Positions 25,501 to 36,506 of a DNA stretch of 64,000 nucleotides are shown here, piece after piece (positions within the stretch are counted from its first letter, which is position 1; the number at the start of each line of letters is the position of its first letter). The position numbers and the translations under genes are program-made. The notes below the pieces were generated by a model. It saw only the letters and a program-made list of their open reading frames with translations, did no database searches and had not been told where the DNA came from. This stretch comes from Zygaena filipendulae (lineage: Eukaryota; Arthropoda; Insecta; Lepidoptera; Zygaenidae), in assembly GCA_907165275.2 (NCBI GenBank), contig OU015660.1:8372501-8436500 (forward strand), in the 5' to 3' direction.

Positions 25501-25590
25501 TGTTCCGAGTAATTTGAATTTTGGAATAGAGTACTTTCATCAAAAGAGTTTCGAATCTGACGCGGGTGGAAAAGCTGGGAGACAATATGA

Positions 25591-25852
25591 AATAATAATA
25601 ATAATAATAATCCACATCACAACACACAGATCTACTTGATCCCACAGTAAGCTACCGACATTAGCTTGTGTCGTGGAAACCAAGCAAACGTGGTATATAC
25701 TACATAGAATTACTTATATATTATACTATACATATATAAACACTGGAAAATGGAACCCTGTGTTCATCACACAAAGTCCACCCCCACCGGGAATCGAACC
25801 CGGAACCCCTTGATTAGCGGGTAGGCATGGTGACCTCTGCGCCAATCGGGTC
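25591..25852 (-). mobile_element. tRNA-derived SINE, minus strand, intact copy
   Basis: Reading leftward from 25852: gacccgattggcgcagaggt (A box), then ccgggttcgattcccggtgg (B box), a shared body and an (ATT)n tail at 25591-25610. The A/B box spacing is tRNA-like. The flank gaaat occurs on both sides and may be the target duplication. Confidence 0.8.
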
Positions 25853-25917
25853 GTCGAAATAGAAATAAGACTACCTAAATCCCACATTAGGTTTCAGTTC
25901 TCTTACTTACTCAAACC

Positions 25918-26120
25918 TATAACAATATCTTGGCGACCGAGCTTCGCTAGTAGCGCCATCTATTGTTAAGTAGAAAAGCAGTACCAAACACTCATTTTTC
26001 ATTGTCTAAAAACGACGTTTTCTAAAAATGAAACCTAGCTAGATCGACTAATCGGCCCCATCATGAGCCGTTTCCGAGATTCAGATTAATATATACAAGA
26101 ATTGCTCGTTTGAAGATAGT
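25918..26120 (+). repeat. Interspersed repeat family C, copy 2
   Basis: Matches 13880-14115 in the blocks cttggcgaccgagcttcgct, gaaacctagctagatcgac and ccgtttccgagattcagatt. It ends acaagaattgctcgtttgaa. Confidence 0.65.
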
Positions 26121-26763
26121 AGACAGATAAATGTACCTACCATCAAGTGGAGACAAGGAAATATACTATTATTATTATTTTGGTGCTATATTGATTGAGG
26201 TTCAAAATTGCGGGCCAAATTGCTAAACCAAAGTTACGGCGAAAGTGATCTGCAACCTTACTCTATTTTTCTATCCCTAATGACGCAGGAAACGGTGGAT
26301 CTGAGCGAATCGTTTATATGTGTCATTTCGTAAATGTAAAGTACTTTGTCACTATAGTATTAAAATAAAAATGCCGTCTAGAGATTTGCTTGCTGCGTAA
26401 GCGGCAAAGCGAAATAAAATCTGATCATAACCAAATCTTTTTCTATATTAGTTAAGTACAGATAATATAATTTGCCAAATATTTTATGTGAATGAAAAGG
26501 ATAATAAATAATAGATTATATTATCAAGGATTACCTACGTACCTCCTGTCGAAGCCTATTGTTATTGTTTTAAGAAGCTTGGTTGCTGACTCTTTAACGT
26601 TTAGATAAACATAAAAATATGAAATTGGGGTTTTTACTAGGCAACCATTAAGAAGGTTTTTTTTTTTTAAATTCTCCTTATAAGTAAAAAGGGGCGCAAA
26701 GGGCGTCTCTTAAATAGCGAAACATTTTTTTTGTTTTAAATGTTTTTTAAGTCAACTTAAAGG

Positions 26764-26794
26764 GCACGCAGGTGAAACCACGTGGGTCAGCTAG
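26764..26794 (+). repeat. Helitron-like 3' end fragment
   Basis: gcacgcaggtgaaaccacgtgggtcagCTAG|T, read as a mutated hairpin plus CTAG end. Confidence 0.55.
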
Positions 26795-27025
26795 TAGGTA
26801 TATTAAAATAAAAACCAAAAGAGTTATATAAGTATGGATGAAAAGCGTTCTCAAATGATAAGCAAAGAACTGCTATCTGCATGAAACAAAAGACTGTAAT
26901 GAACTACTAGAAGTAGGTATACCTACTATAAAATACTACATTGAATCGAGGTCACTAATGTATTATTTATGTGTATTATATTTTTTGTTGGATTCTTGGA
27001 GATAGGTTGTGCTTTTATGTTATTA

Positions 27026-27336
27026 CTAGCTATTCCCCGCGGTTTCACCCACGTTAGTTCTGGAGATCCCGCGGTTATTCCGAGATAAAAGCACTTACTA
27101 CCCTATATTTTTTTGACCCTTGACATCGTGTAGGTAAAATTTAATGTAGTTTCTTCCCCATAAATTTTGAAATTCCTGTGGGAATTCCGGGATAATAAGG
27201 ATCCTATGTCCTTCTCTGTACCCTGACAACATGTATGCGAAATTTCATGATGATCGGTTAAGTCGTTGAGGCGTGAAAGCGTAACAAACAAACAAACAAA
27301 TAAATTCACTTATGCATTTATAAATTTTAGTAAGGA
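27026..27336 (-). mobile_element. Helitron-like element with internally repeated core
   Basis: In + orientation it begins A|CTAGctattccccgcggtttc and ends agtaaGGA|T. The GC-rich core occurs twice (27070-27090 and 27173-27200), suggesting one copy inserted in or fused with another. Confidence 0.7.
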
Positions 27337-28316
27337 TTATGTTCAAGCCACACTAAAACTTGTCACTCAGAATGTACGTAATTTCTCGTTTTTAATATTT
27401 TAGAAGAAAGAAATTGCATTTATTCAGAGATAGAGACACAACCCAATTAAAATTAATTTATACATTACAACACTATTTAACAAAAAATATTTAAAGATGG
27501 TAACAATAATATGAAAAATAAAACCACACAATAGTTTTTGTCGTGCATCCCCATGACCAAAACGAACGAGAACGTGACCGTACCTAAATAGAAACTACTG
27601 CTATAAGTATCTATATTATTATTTATTTTTTACACATAACTGAAAAACCAAAAAAATGTTTTACAACAGAAATAAGTTATACAATTTTTAACCTGAATAT
27701 ACTTTATTAGGATTAAATGTACCTGCTTCAAAGTACGTCAATGTATGAAGAGTCCACGCGTGGACATTCTGATCTACATACTCTACGTACATGGTTTATT
27801 TTTTCCTCAATATAGATTTTTGGTTCGGTATTTTTGTCGTAGATATTGAAGTATAAATAACCATAAGTACTACATAAATTAATTTATATTATCTCGTTTA
27901 ATAGTACCCATTTTATAGATAGTAAATATAATTTACAAAATTAATTCCCAAGAACAAACACAAAAGGAAAGTCAAGGTAACTTCAGTAAAAGAAGAATGA
28001 GAGAAGATAAATACTAATTAAATGAAGTATTGGGGTACCTATTATACAGTTCTGAAACGAATAAAAACATACTCCTTAAAGGAAGGAGAGAAAAGAAAAA
28101 TATCAAATTAATACCTAACAGAAGTTATTTTCTGATCAAGAAATTTAAAGCCTTGTTTTAGAGTCGTGAATTTCAGATAAAGTTTTTAAGGTTCGTTTAT
28201 TATCAAGTAACTGTTTTCTGTGGTTCTGTCGTTAATTTATTAAGTGCCCTACATCGTTTTCTGAACCCCTGATAAGGTGTATCTAAATTTTATGCAGTAG
28301 AATTTTAGTAAAATTT
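27337..28316. other. No gene or clear repeat seen
   Basis: AT-rich intron without recognisable frames or terminal repeats. Confidence 0.35.
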
Positions 28317-28427
28317 TAACCGCGGTAATTTCAGAGTTCTTGCGGGAATTTAGATGATGATCGGCTGAGACGTGAAAGCGTAAAAACAAACAAAAATCTT
28401 ACATTTTCTTGTTATAAATAGTTAGGA
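28316..28427 (-). repeat. Helitron-like fragment lacking its 3' tip
   Basis: ccgcggtaatttcagagttc, then gatcggctgagacgtgaaag and the end gttaGGA|T. Confidence 0.6.
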
Positions 28428-29270
28428 TGGTATACCCATCACATTTTCATATCATATAGGTACCTAGATTGCCTATGAGCTGCGTAAAGCGCGAGCTTTT
28501 ACCTGCGCAACGGAATTGCCTAGAGAATTTGTATTTAACTTACATATACGTAAAAGTCTCAAATTTTTCTTGAAGGATTCCTCTCATTCTTATCTCCTAT
28601 ATCTCATTCAGTCACACCGAACATAAGTCCAAACAGACATTGAATGACAGACAGACAGATCGAAATAAAAGTTAAGACGATTACGAAAAGGTTTTACCTA
28701 ATACTGTACCTAGTATTAATTAATGCTTTCAGTTCTACTACATCAAAAATTTCTCAATTTATAATAAAATTTCAAAGCTTTAAGCTAATAACGAATTCGG
28801 CTTTAGGTCAAACTGAGTTTAATTAAACCATCTTAATTAAAGTCATCATCAACTACTAAACGAACTTAATACCCTCCTCCAACTATTACACCGTTATTAT
28901 GTACATTCGGCGACAGTCCACAGTCTGAACCGATTTACTTAGCACTCAAAGAGAGTTCTGTTGTCTCATTAACTTGAGCTTAGTTACTTGAGACACAATT
29001 AACTTCACTAAGAAGTGGAACTACCAGTAGATAAGTGCTCGCAGCTCGGTCTACTTAATATTACATTTGAACTTTTTTATTCTTTTGTCTCTTACAATTA
29101 AAGATTTAGGTATAAGTTCGAGGCTGTAATGCAATTCAAATGAGGACAGTATCTTATGAACTCTATGCGGGTTATCACAAGAACTCTCGTCTTAGACTAG
29201 ACCCCAGAGGTCAATCGTAATGTTATATCCAAGTCCATATTGCGGACGTATGAAAAAGAATATAAATAAC

Positions 29271-29400
29271 TATTTTATTTTATTTTATTTTATTTACTTT
29301 GGAAAACTTACAGCTAAATTAACAATTAGGTCTATATTTAAGTCGCTACAGCCTTTAAGTTTTCACATACAGAACTAATTTAATCTTTCAACACATTGCT
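29271..29400 (-). repeat. LINE-type 3' tail, minus strand
   Basis: An (ATTTT)n run at 29274-29296, followed by tactttggaaaacttacagc, reads on the minus strand as the 3' end of a retroposon with an (AAAAT)n tail. No coding part is recognised. Confidence 0.35.
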
Positions 29401-29432
29401 TAACTACCTAAGTAAAACACGAAATGATTGTG

Positions 29433-29742
29433 TCATATAATAAAAGAGTAGAATTCGCGATTCTGTACATTGAATATTTTTACCTAAAATTGAGAGGGGT
29501 GATAAAAGAAGAGTAACCAAGCACAAAAAAAAGTTTTTAAAATTCTTTGCAGTCTGTTTGTCTGTCTGTCTGTTCGCGATAATCTCCGAATCTACTGAAC
29601 AGATTGTCATGCGGTTTTCACAGGTAAATTAAGCTTAGCCTGGAGCTACATATATAGGCTTTGTTTCATTGAAATCGGATGTCGAAAAAAAAGTTGTTGT
29701 ATAAAAACATTTCACGCGGGTGAAACCGTGGGGCACAGCTAG
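29433..29742 (+). mobile_element. Helitron-like element, body B, full length
   Basis: It starts TCATATAATAAAAGAGTAG and ends gggtgaaaccgtggggcacagCTAG|T (hairpin, then CTAG). It is very close to 21430-21687, which it extends by a block (gaaatcggatgtcgaaaa). Confidence 0.8.
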
Positions 29743-30110
29743 TAATAAATATAACTTTTACACATGAAGTTTATTTATACAAGATGTCATTTTGTATCCT
29801 TGTAAAATTTTCTATAATAATGCTATACATGAAAATATAAAAGTAAAAAAATACATAGATTATTTTAATAAAACAATCATAAAAATCAGTGGTGTAATTT
29901 TTGGAAAAAATCGCTACCATACAAGTATACATATTTGTGAAACAAGTTTTTTTTAACCGGCTTAAAATGAAATAATTAGGTACAAATGTTTTCTATAATT
30001 ACTAAAATATTGCAAAACAGTAGATACACTTAATTACGTATACTACTCTCTAAACATACTTATATACGTTAGCCTTATTATATTTAGGATTTCAACATTA
30101 TATATATTTA

Positions 30111-30327
30111 CTAGCTGTGCCCCGCGGTTTCACCCGCGGTAATTTTGGAGTTCCCGCGGGGATTCCGGGATAAAAAGTACTCTATGTCCTTTTCTGTACC
30201 CCTGACAACGTGCATGCCAAATTTCAATCAATCAATCCGTTCAGCCGTTTTTGCGTGATTGAGTAACAAACATCCAAACATCTAAACATCGAAACACCCA
30301 CACTTTCACATTTATAATATAGTAGGA
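30111..30327 (-). mobile_element. Helitron-like element, body A, full length
   Basis: In + orientation it is A|CTAGctgtgccccgcggtttc ... ataatatagtaGGA|T. It is one of the best preserved copies, 217 bp. Confidence 0.85.
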
Positions 30328-30811
30328 TTAACGTAGATTAGATTTACTTTTATTTTCTCTACATACCTAATTGTATTATATCTAATACGTCTGGCATGTG
30401 TTACAAGCGGGTACTAAAAATAATAATCTCGATTTTTTTTACATTTGCTTAACTAATTGCGTTATTCTTTTAAAATCGTGTAGTCTGGCCGTAGCGTTGC
30501 GTCGTCGCGTCTTCGGTTGAACAGGGAAAAAAGGAAGGGGAAAAATGCGAATGTCTCCCGCCATTTCCAAGCTATTCGGCACACCGAGCGCATTAAAAAG
30601 CATTAGTTGAGTAACAAAAGGGTAGTATGACAAAGTGCCTCGCTCCGAAGTGAGCTCCGACAATGGCCGTGTCGCTGGCTGTCGGCTGAGAGTTGCCAGC
30701 AGTCGCACGCGACCGGAGATAGAACCTTCGAGCTTTCCGTTGGTTAACGACATAATGCATCGTATCGTTATTTCTTCGGTGTTCACCTTAAATGCTGGAT
30801 TTTATTCGTAT
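30328..30811. other. CpG-richer patch at 30480-30760, no gene called
   Basis: It includes tctggccgtagcgttgcgtc and cgaccggagatagaaccttc. Open frames exist on both strands (115 codons on minus, 30439-30786), as expected for a GC-richer patch with few stops. I recognise no domain. Confidence 0.25.
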
Positions 30812-30958
30812 CTAGCTGTTTCCCCAGGTTTTTCGGGACTCCCTCGGGAACTCTAAAAGTATCTATAACAGACACTCTGCGATACTGTAGCCTATTATCA
30901 TTGAAAGAAATTGCAGAATCAGTTCAGTAGTTTCAAAGATTACCCCTTATATCCAAAC
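30812..30958 (-). repeat. Degenerate Helitron-like copy
   Basis: In + orientation CTAGctgtttccccaggttt, then ggaactctaaaagtatctat and agttcagtagtttcaaagat, parallel to the copy at 11485. Confidence 0.55.
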
Positions 30959-31635
30959 TTAATTTTTTTTTGTATTTCGGAAATATACCTTCAGGAACTA
31001 CTAACATAATATTGTAATCTATGAAAATTACTGTGTGAATAAATAATAAATATTTCACTAATGGGAAGTTATTCTTGAGTGATATACCCAGGATCCTTCT
31101 TACCTCAGAAAAAAGAGTTTGAGAGGAAGTACCTACCGATATTCACCCGATTATACCTGCGGGTAACATAGCTATTACAATGTTGTGATACGTACATTTT
31201 TTGCATTATTATAATGTACGTTTTTGCATTATACGTCACCATAAGAGGCTTACGGGCTACGGCGAAGCAGGAGTAGCACCTAAGCAAGTTTATAAACAAT
31301 AGTTTATCACGGCCCGAGAGTCGTTGACCAAACAGTATTACCCTATAAACAAACTGAGGATAATGTGTTTCGTCGTGCGACCCGCTCAAGCCGAGATCAA
31401 CTCAGGATAAAGACTATTAAAGTTAAGGAATCGTTTTTTAAAGTTTATAAAAGATTTAAGTTAAAGTAGGTATGTATATATCTTTTATAGCGATGTCAGA
31501 AAATAAAATATAGCTTTAAGCCTAACCTAAAAACTAAACTTACACATTTCAAAAATCGATTTTATAAAAAAAAGCTTCCATTATTATGTTTTCTCCAATA
31601 TTTATAACTATTGCGACCTTTGAACATAAATCTTA

Positions 31636-31869
31636 TCTAATATACCTATATAAATCACGTGTCACGTTGTTTGTCCGCGATGGACTCCGAAACTACTGAA
31701 CGGATTTTGATAAAGTTTTGCAACCATTTATAATATGGTCCAACTTAAAAGATAGGATAGTTTTTATCCCGGAATTCCCTTGGGAACTGAAGGACATAGA
31801 GTACTTTTTTCCCGCAACCTCCACGGGAACTCCGAAATTACCGCGGATGAAATCGCGGGGGACAGCTAG
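31636..31869 (+). mobile_element. Helitron-like element, first unit of a tandem cluster
   Basis: It starts A|TCTAATATACCTATATAAAT and ends gatgaaatcgcgggggacagCTAG|T. It contains cgtgtcacgttgtttgtccg and ggtccaacttaaaagatagg. Confidence 0.8.
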
Positions 31870-32047
31870 TCTTTAATATATATAAATCACGTGTCACGAT
31901 GTTTGCCCGCGATGGACTCTGAAACTAATGAACGGATTTTGATAAAATTTTGTATAACCATTTTAATTTGGTCCAACTTAAAAGATAGGATAGTTTTTAT
32001 CCCGGAATTCCCGCGAAAATTCCGGCACTAATGCGGGGAGCAGCTAA
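31870..32047 (+). mobile_element. Helitron-like element, second tandem unit
   Basis: It begins directly after the CTAG of the previous unit and repeats ataaatcacgtgtcacg and ggtccaacttaaaagatagg almost unchanged. It ends cggggagcagCTAA. Confidence 0.8.
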
Positions 32048-32089
32048 TCAGCGTAAACTACTGTCGGGGCACAAATAATAAAAAAAAAG

Positions 32090-32148
32090 AAGGATATAGA
32101 GTAATTTTTACCCGCAACCGCCGCGGGAACTCCGAAATAAATTATATA
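32090..32148 (+). repeat. Third, partial unit of the tandem cluster
   Basis: gaaggatatagagtaatttttacccgcaaccgcc (split) parallels gaaggacatagagtactttt and cccgcaacctcc in the first unit (31790 onward), then stops before the hairpin. Confidence 0.65.
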
Positions 32149-32482
32149 ATTGAAGTAATCTTTTTTCTCGAATAAGTACTTTCGAGTAGGTATATTCCAA
32201 AACTTTAATTAATTTAGGTACCTAGTCTCGAATGTCCTTTTATATCGCATATTTTAATTAAACCGAAAGTTAGGGCAGGTAGATCCGTTTTGGTGGTTTC
32301 ACATTGACATCGGCCGTACAATTGATTCGTTCCAGATTAATTGGAAAGCTACGTGTGTTAAATAAAACATAGCCTATTTCTTTACCTCGATAGGTACAAT
32401 GTTGTTTGTTACAGTTTATCCCCTCGAATTATAATTTCAGCTACATTGTTACATAAACTTGATGATCTCTACATTGACTTTT

Positions 32483-32570
32483 TTAGCTGTCCCTGATTTC
32501 ATCTATGTCAATTTTAAAATTCCCTTAGGAACTCTTTGTTCTAGGTAAAAAATATTCTAAAAGAGAAGAA
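32483..32570 (-). repeat. Degenerate Helitron-like 3' end
   Basis: tagctgtccctgatttcatc and aaaattcccttaggaactct resemble the mutated terminal hairpin and core. Confidence 0.35.
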
Positions 32571-32667
32571 TTTTTAAAAAGATTCATAATTCCAGTGATA
32601 GTATAGGCATGTATATTGTATATATGATAAAAATAATATGTGTAGAAATATATATATAAAAAAAAAT

Positions 32668-32877
32668 TCTTACTATAAATGCGAATGTGAGTTTATTTGC
32701 TTGTTTATTTGTTTGTTACGCTTTCACGCCTTAACTACTTAACCGATTATCGTTAAATGCATACACGTCGCCAGGGTTACAAAAAAGGACATAGGGTATT
32801 TTTTCTCCCGGAATTCCAGCGAAAATTTCAAAATTAACGTGCGTCAAACCGCAATTTAACCGCGGGTGAACAGCTAC
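32668..32877 (+). mobile_element. Helitron-like element, body A
   Basis: It starts TCTTACTATAAATGCGAATG and ends accgcgggtgaacagCTAC. Internal gttacgctttcacgccttaa and ggacatagggtat are preserved. Confidence 0.75.
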
Positions 32878-33050
32878 TTATAAACTTGGTGGATATGTAA
32901 TATCCTCTAATATTTACTAATTCTGGTTACATAATATAGGTAAAACTTCACCGAAGACATTTTGTAAAAAACAAATAGGCTTTTAAGCCTGGGACTCACA
33001 CACACAACACACTCGTTCTTAATTTTATTTCTTGAACCAGATTGGTGACA

Positions 33051-33267
33051 TCCATACATATAAAATGCTTTGTCCTGAAATACTGACTGATGGATCAACG
33101 TACAGCCTCAACCGCTGATCATAGGGTCCAAACTTGGAGGGTGTGTTTTGTATGACGTAGGCAGGGACAGGGCAGACCTCTGAGGGGATGGAAAAGGGGG
33201 CATAGTTTTTATGGAACAATTTCGCGGGAATCCCGAAATTATCGCGGGTACACCGCATATTAGCTAG
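33051..33267 (+). mobile_element. Helitron-like element, body D, full length
   Basis: It starts A|TCCATACATATAAAATGCTT and ends tacaccgcatattagCTAG|T. It shares tgatggatcaacgtacag and cgcgggaatcccgaaattat with the other D copies. The 134-codon minus frame over 33025-33429 is a by-product. Confidence 0.75.
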
Positions 33268-34197
33268 TGATAGTATAATATGTTTCTTTGGTACGTCAAA
33301 TTCATTTATCAAAACTTTGCACAAGTAATAAAAATTCTTGTAATAGGTATTGCTTTCAGTAGCGTACAGAAGTTTTCGAATTAATTTTACTATAGTCAAT
33401 ATGTTGCTTTTATTATTAAATTTGGGCAAAACTAAATACAGGGTTTTATTTTATTAGACACAACTTAGTATGTCATGATACTTAGTTCTTATCATTCCCA
33501 TAGCGGGAGGCAGTAATAATTTTATCCACTGTATATAGTAGTATTTATCTCTACATTTTCCATATTAATTTAAGGTCCACTTATCGTTATCCATTATCCA
33601 TTAAAACTGCCTCATATAAGTTTACTTATGTTTGATAAACCTCAATACCGGTGTAGTGAAACAAAGGGTACAGCACAGTGTTCAATATACTTCATTTATT
33701 AGAATTTTGTACATAATAGAGTCAGTGGGGTCAATTCTACTGTGAATTCGGTATTTCATAAATATTTACGTTTAATTGCTATTCTAGAATAGCTGCGAAT
33801 ATCAGTGTTGCAGTCGTTTTTAGTCATTAAAATAAAATATTATGTTATTTTCAGTAGAATTGACTTTTGGATTTATGAACGGTTTCGGGGCATTTAAATA
33901 CCCGAAAAATTACTGCCGTCTCTTTCTTATTTAGTGACAGTTGACCAATAGCTTACAACCATCTCATGTTATTGTTTTAGTGTTATTTGAATCTTGCTGG
34001 CTAAATCTTATTTTGAAACATCGTCTACAGAAATTCGGATTTATGGTTATATTTACCTATGGTTAAAGATATGGTGGTAGGGCTTTAGCTTTTTGTTATT
34101 AAAAATACCACTACAATAATTTTTTACCTAAGTATCTACATATCTTTCTCTCTTCTATGAATGTAGTCTATGATAATAAACTATTTTATTATTATCA

Positions 34198-34366
34198 CTA
34201 GCTATTCCCCGACGTTTTACCGGCGTTAACTTTGGAGGGCCCGCAGAAATTCCGGGGTAAAAAGCACTCTATGTCATTTTCTGTACGCCTAACAACGTAT
34301 ATATATACACATGATGATGGGTTCGTTCACGCCTTAACTACAGAGAAACTCGCATCTGCATTTAAA
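34198..34366 (-). mobile_element. Helitron-like element, body A, degenerate
   Basis: In + orientation A|CTAGctattccccgacgtttt, then ggggtaaaaagcactctatg. Its 5' end abuts the 5' end of the next, oppositely oriented copy. Confidence 0.65.
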
Positions 34367-34369
34367 ATA

Positions 34370-34580
34370 TCCTACTAATATTATAAACGCGAAAGTTTGT
34401 AAGAATGTATGGATGGATGGATGTTTGTTACTCTTTCACGCAAAAACTACTGGATGGATTTAAATGAAACTTTACAATAATATAGCTTATACATCAGATT
34501 AACACATAGGGTACTTTTTATTCCGAAATTCCCGCGGGAACTCTGAAATTAACGCGGGTGAAACCGCGGGGCACAACTAG
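34370..34580 (+). mobile_element. Helitron-like element, body A, model copy
   Basis: It starts A|TCCTACTAATATTATAAACG and ends cgcgggtgaaaccgcggggcacaaCTAG (hairpin plus end). It has a (GGAT)n run, gttactctttcacgcaaaaa and the palindromic core. Confidence 0.85.
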
Positions 34581-34581
34581 A

Positions 34582-34765
34582 CATAGACATAACTTTATTT
34601 GCCATCACAAAATTTCTTAAAAGTAATACATGCATCAAATTTAAAATGAATCGTTTTAGTACAACTAGTTTTTTTATATTGTTATTATGTACTGTCTGTA
34701 TGCAAAACTGTATCTTGTGATGTAGCTTTTCATAGACATAAAAAATGTAATAATCGTATCTTAAT
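34582..34765 (-). repeat. LINE-type 3' end, minus strand
   Basis: acatagacataactttattt gccatcacaaa reads on the minus strand as TGTGATGGCAAATAAAG plus tail, with an AATAAA signal. The same end occurs at 39154. No reverse-transcriptase frame is visible. Confidence 0.5.
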
Positions 34766-34777
34766 ACTCTTTGGTGC

Positions 34778-35159
34778 GGACTTTTGGCGAGATTTCCAGC
34801 AGAGTGGACGTCAGTTTTATTTCTTTGTTTTGCAAATTAGTTTATCGTGATTAATATTGTGTGAATATGGTGGATTTTGCATAATAGTGATCCATTAGTG
34901 ATGAATAATGTGCGGAAACAGTGAAATAAGATGAAATAGGGCGTCCATCGGGAGGTTTTCGTTTTACTATACAACTTCCCACAGAGCGGCCTATTAAGGT
35001 TCAACTGTGAAGATTTGCTGCCAAAAGTTCCAGTAAAGAATCGAAATGCATTGGTGAGACGCGTAAATAACTTCAGAAGAAAAATATTAATGAGTTGGCT
35101 ATATGGACTAAGTTTCCTTCTGCCTTCCCCGAGAGGGGTAAACTTCACCAAAAAAAAAA
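34778..35159 (+). mobile_element. Retroposed insert with target duplication
   Basis: The 382-bp insert starts ggacttttggcgagatttcc and ends in an A10 run. It is flanked by direct copies of ctctttggtgc (34767-34777 and 35160-35170). It lies within or next to the older minus-strand LINE tail. A SINE or 5'-truncated LINE is likely; no protein domain is seen. The minus frame 34837-35151 is a by-product. Confidence 0.8.
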
Positions 35160-35170
35160 CTCTTTGGTGC

Positions 35171-36307
35171 TGTTAACAGTATACGCACATATTCGCGTCA
35201 TGTTGTTAGCTCACTAAATCTTCGTTAAGCGAGGGACGACATATGGTCGAACCCCCGTCGCGTGGACGAGCCCGATACAGTAATATACGTGTGAAGTGGA
35301 CATATTATCTGTAATGAATTGAAGAATGTACGCTTGTAAATCTTTCGCGCCATTCCGCCATCCCCCAATAATGTCTTTTGCAGTCGCCATTTTGCGTGAA
35401 ACTTGTAGAGACAGAAAATTGTTCGTATTTATTCTATTTTTGAATTCTTCCACATCTAATGTAGGTACATAGATCCAGGTGCTCTATAACGCAATTGGAC
35501 TTTTGATAAAAAAATAATAATAATAAATAATACTTGTTGCCGACGGGCAGTTGTTTTTATTGAGGAGAAATAATCCAATGTGTTGTTACACGCGGATAGT
35601 TTCGTTTATTTGTCCAATTAATTTTTTTTTTATATAAATAATGTTAAAACAAAAAGAAAATAATAATAGGTTTCTTATAAAGCTCCTATATTTTATATAG
35701 ATACTATCCTCTTTGTATATACCTAATAGGTACATAATAGTTGTATTATGAGTTATGACCAACAAATTCTTTGATCAGAAACCTTGGGGTACAAGATTGG
35801 CACAACTTTTTTGATTCAGTCACTAATACTAGGTATAAAGTAATATTAGTACATATAGGTACTATTAGTTTTAAAATTCGTAATTTACTCCGGGTGATTT
35901 GCTTGGTTTTGTCATCAGTATTCTATAAGCTTAATCTAGTTGACATGTCTTAGTTCTTCAAGGCCTTAGCGTATGTGGACACAGTAGGTACAGACTCCAC
36001 GAGTTCACGGTAATGTCGGTTTAATGAAGATTTACTATCACCCACAGTCTGCCATTATCCCCGGAGTTAATAATTTAAACCAACCTTAAAATGTAGTTGT
36101 TCTCAATTTACCGCTACTAAAAGTATAGTTAGGGTTAGGATGTGGCACGAAACGTGACCGTAAGTTTTCATGGAGACTATAAATCTATCATTAAAGTTAA
36201 AGAGACGAGAGAAAATTCCCTGATGGTAAATTGACTTATAGATTATTTTCGAGGCTCAGTGGTCAAAAGTGAGGTGATTTGAAGTTTGGTTTGATTTTAT
36301 TCTTTTA
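35171..36307. other. No gene called; unrecognised minus frame at 35214-35453
   Basis: The 79-codon minus frame has an ATG in the context aaaATGg (MATAKDIIGGWRNGAKDLQ) near gtcgccattttgcg, a promoter-like word in insects. It has no homology that I recognise and may be a retrocopy piece or chance. Confidence 0.2.
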
Positions 36308-36506
36308 CTACCTGTGCCCCGCGGTTTCACCCACGGTAATTTTGGAGTTCCCGCGGGAATTCCGGGATAAAAAGTACCCTATGTCCTTTTCTGTACCCCG
36401 GACAACGTGCATGCCAAATTTCATCCAAATCCATTGGGCTGTTTTTGCATGATTGAGTAACAAACATCCAAACATCCACACTTACACATTTTTAATATGA
36501 GTAGGA
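36308..36506 (-). mobile_element. Helitron-like element, body A, full length
   Basis: In + orientation A|CTACctgtgccccgcggtttc ... atatgagtaGGA|T. It is very similar to 30111-30327. Confidence 0.8.

Noticed and set aside
30439..30856. Opposed frames of 115 and 73 codons
   Set aside because: Both strands open over the same GC-richer patch, a typical effect of few stop codons; no domain.
33025..33429. 134-codon minus frame, the longest in the window
   Set aside because: It runs through the Helitron-like D copy at 33051-33267 antisense; the same repeat elsewhere is not open.
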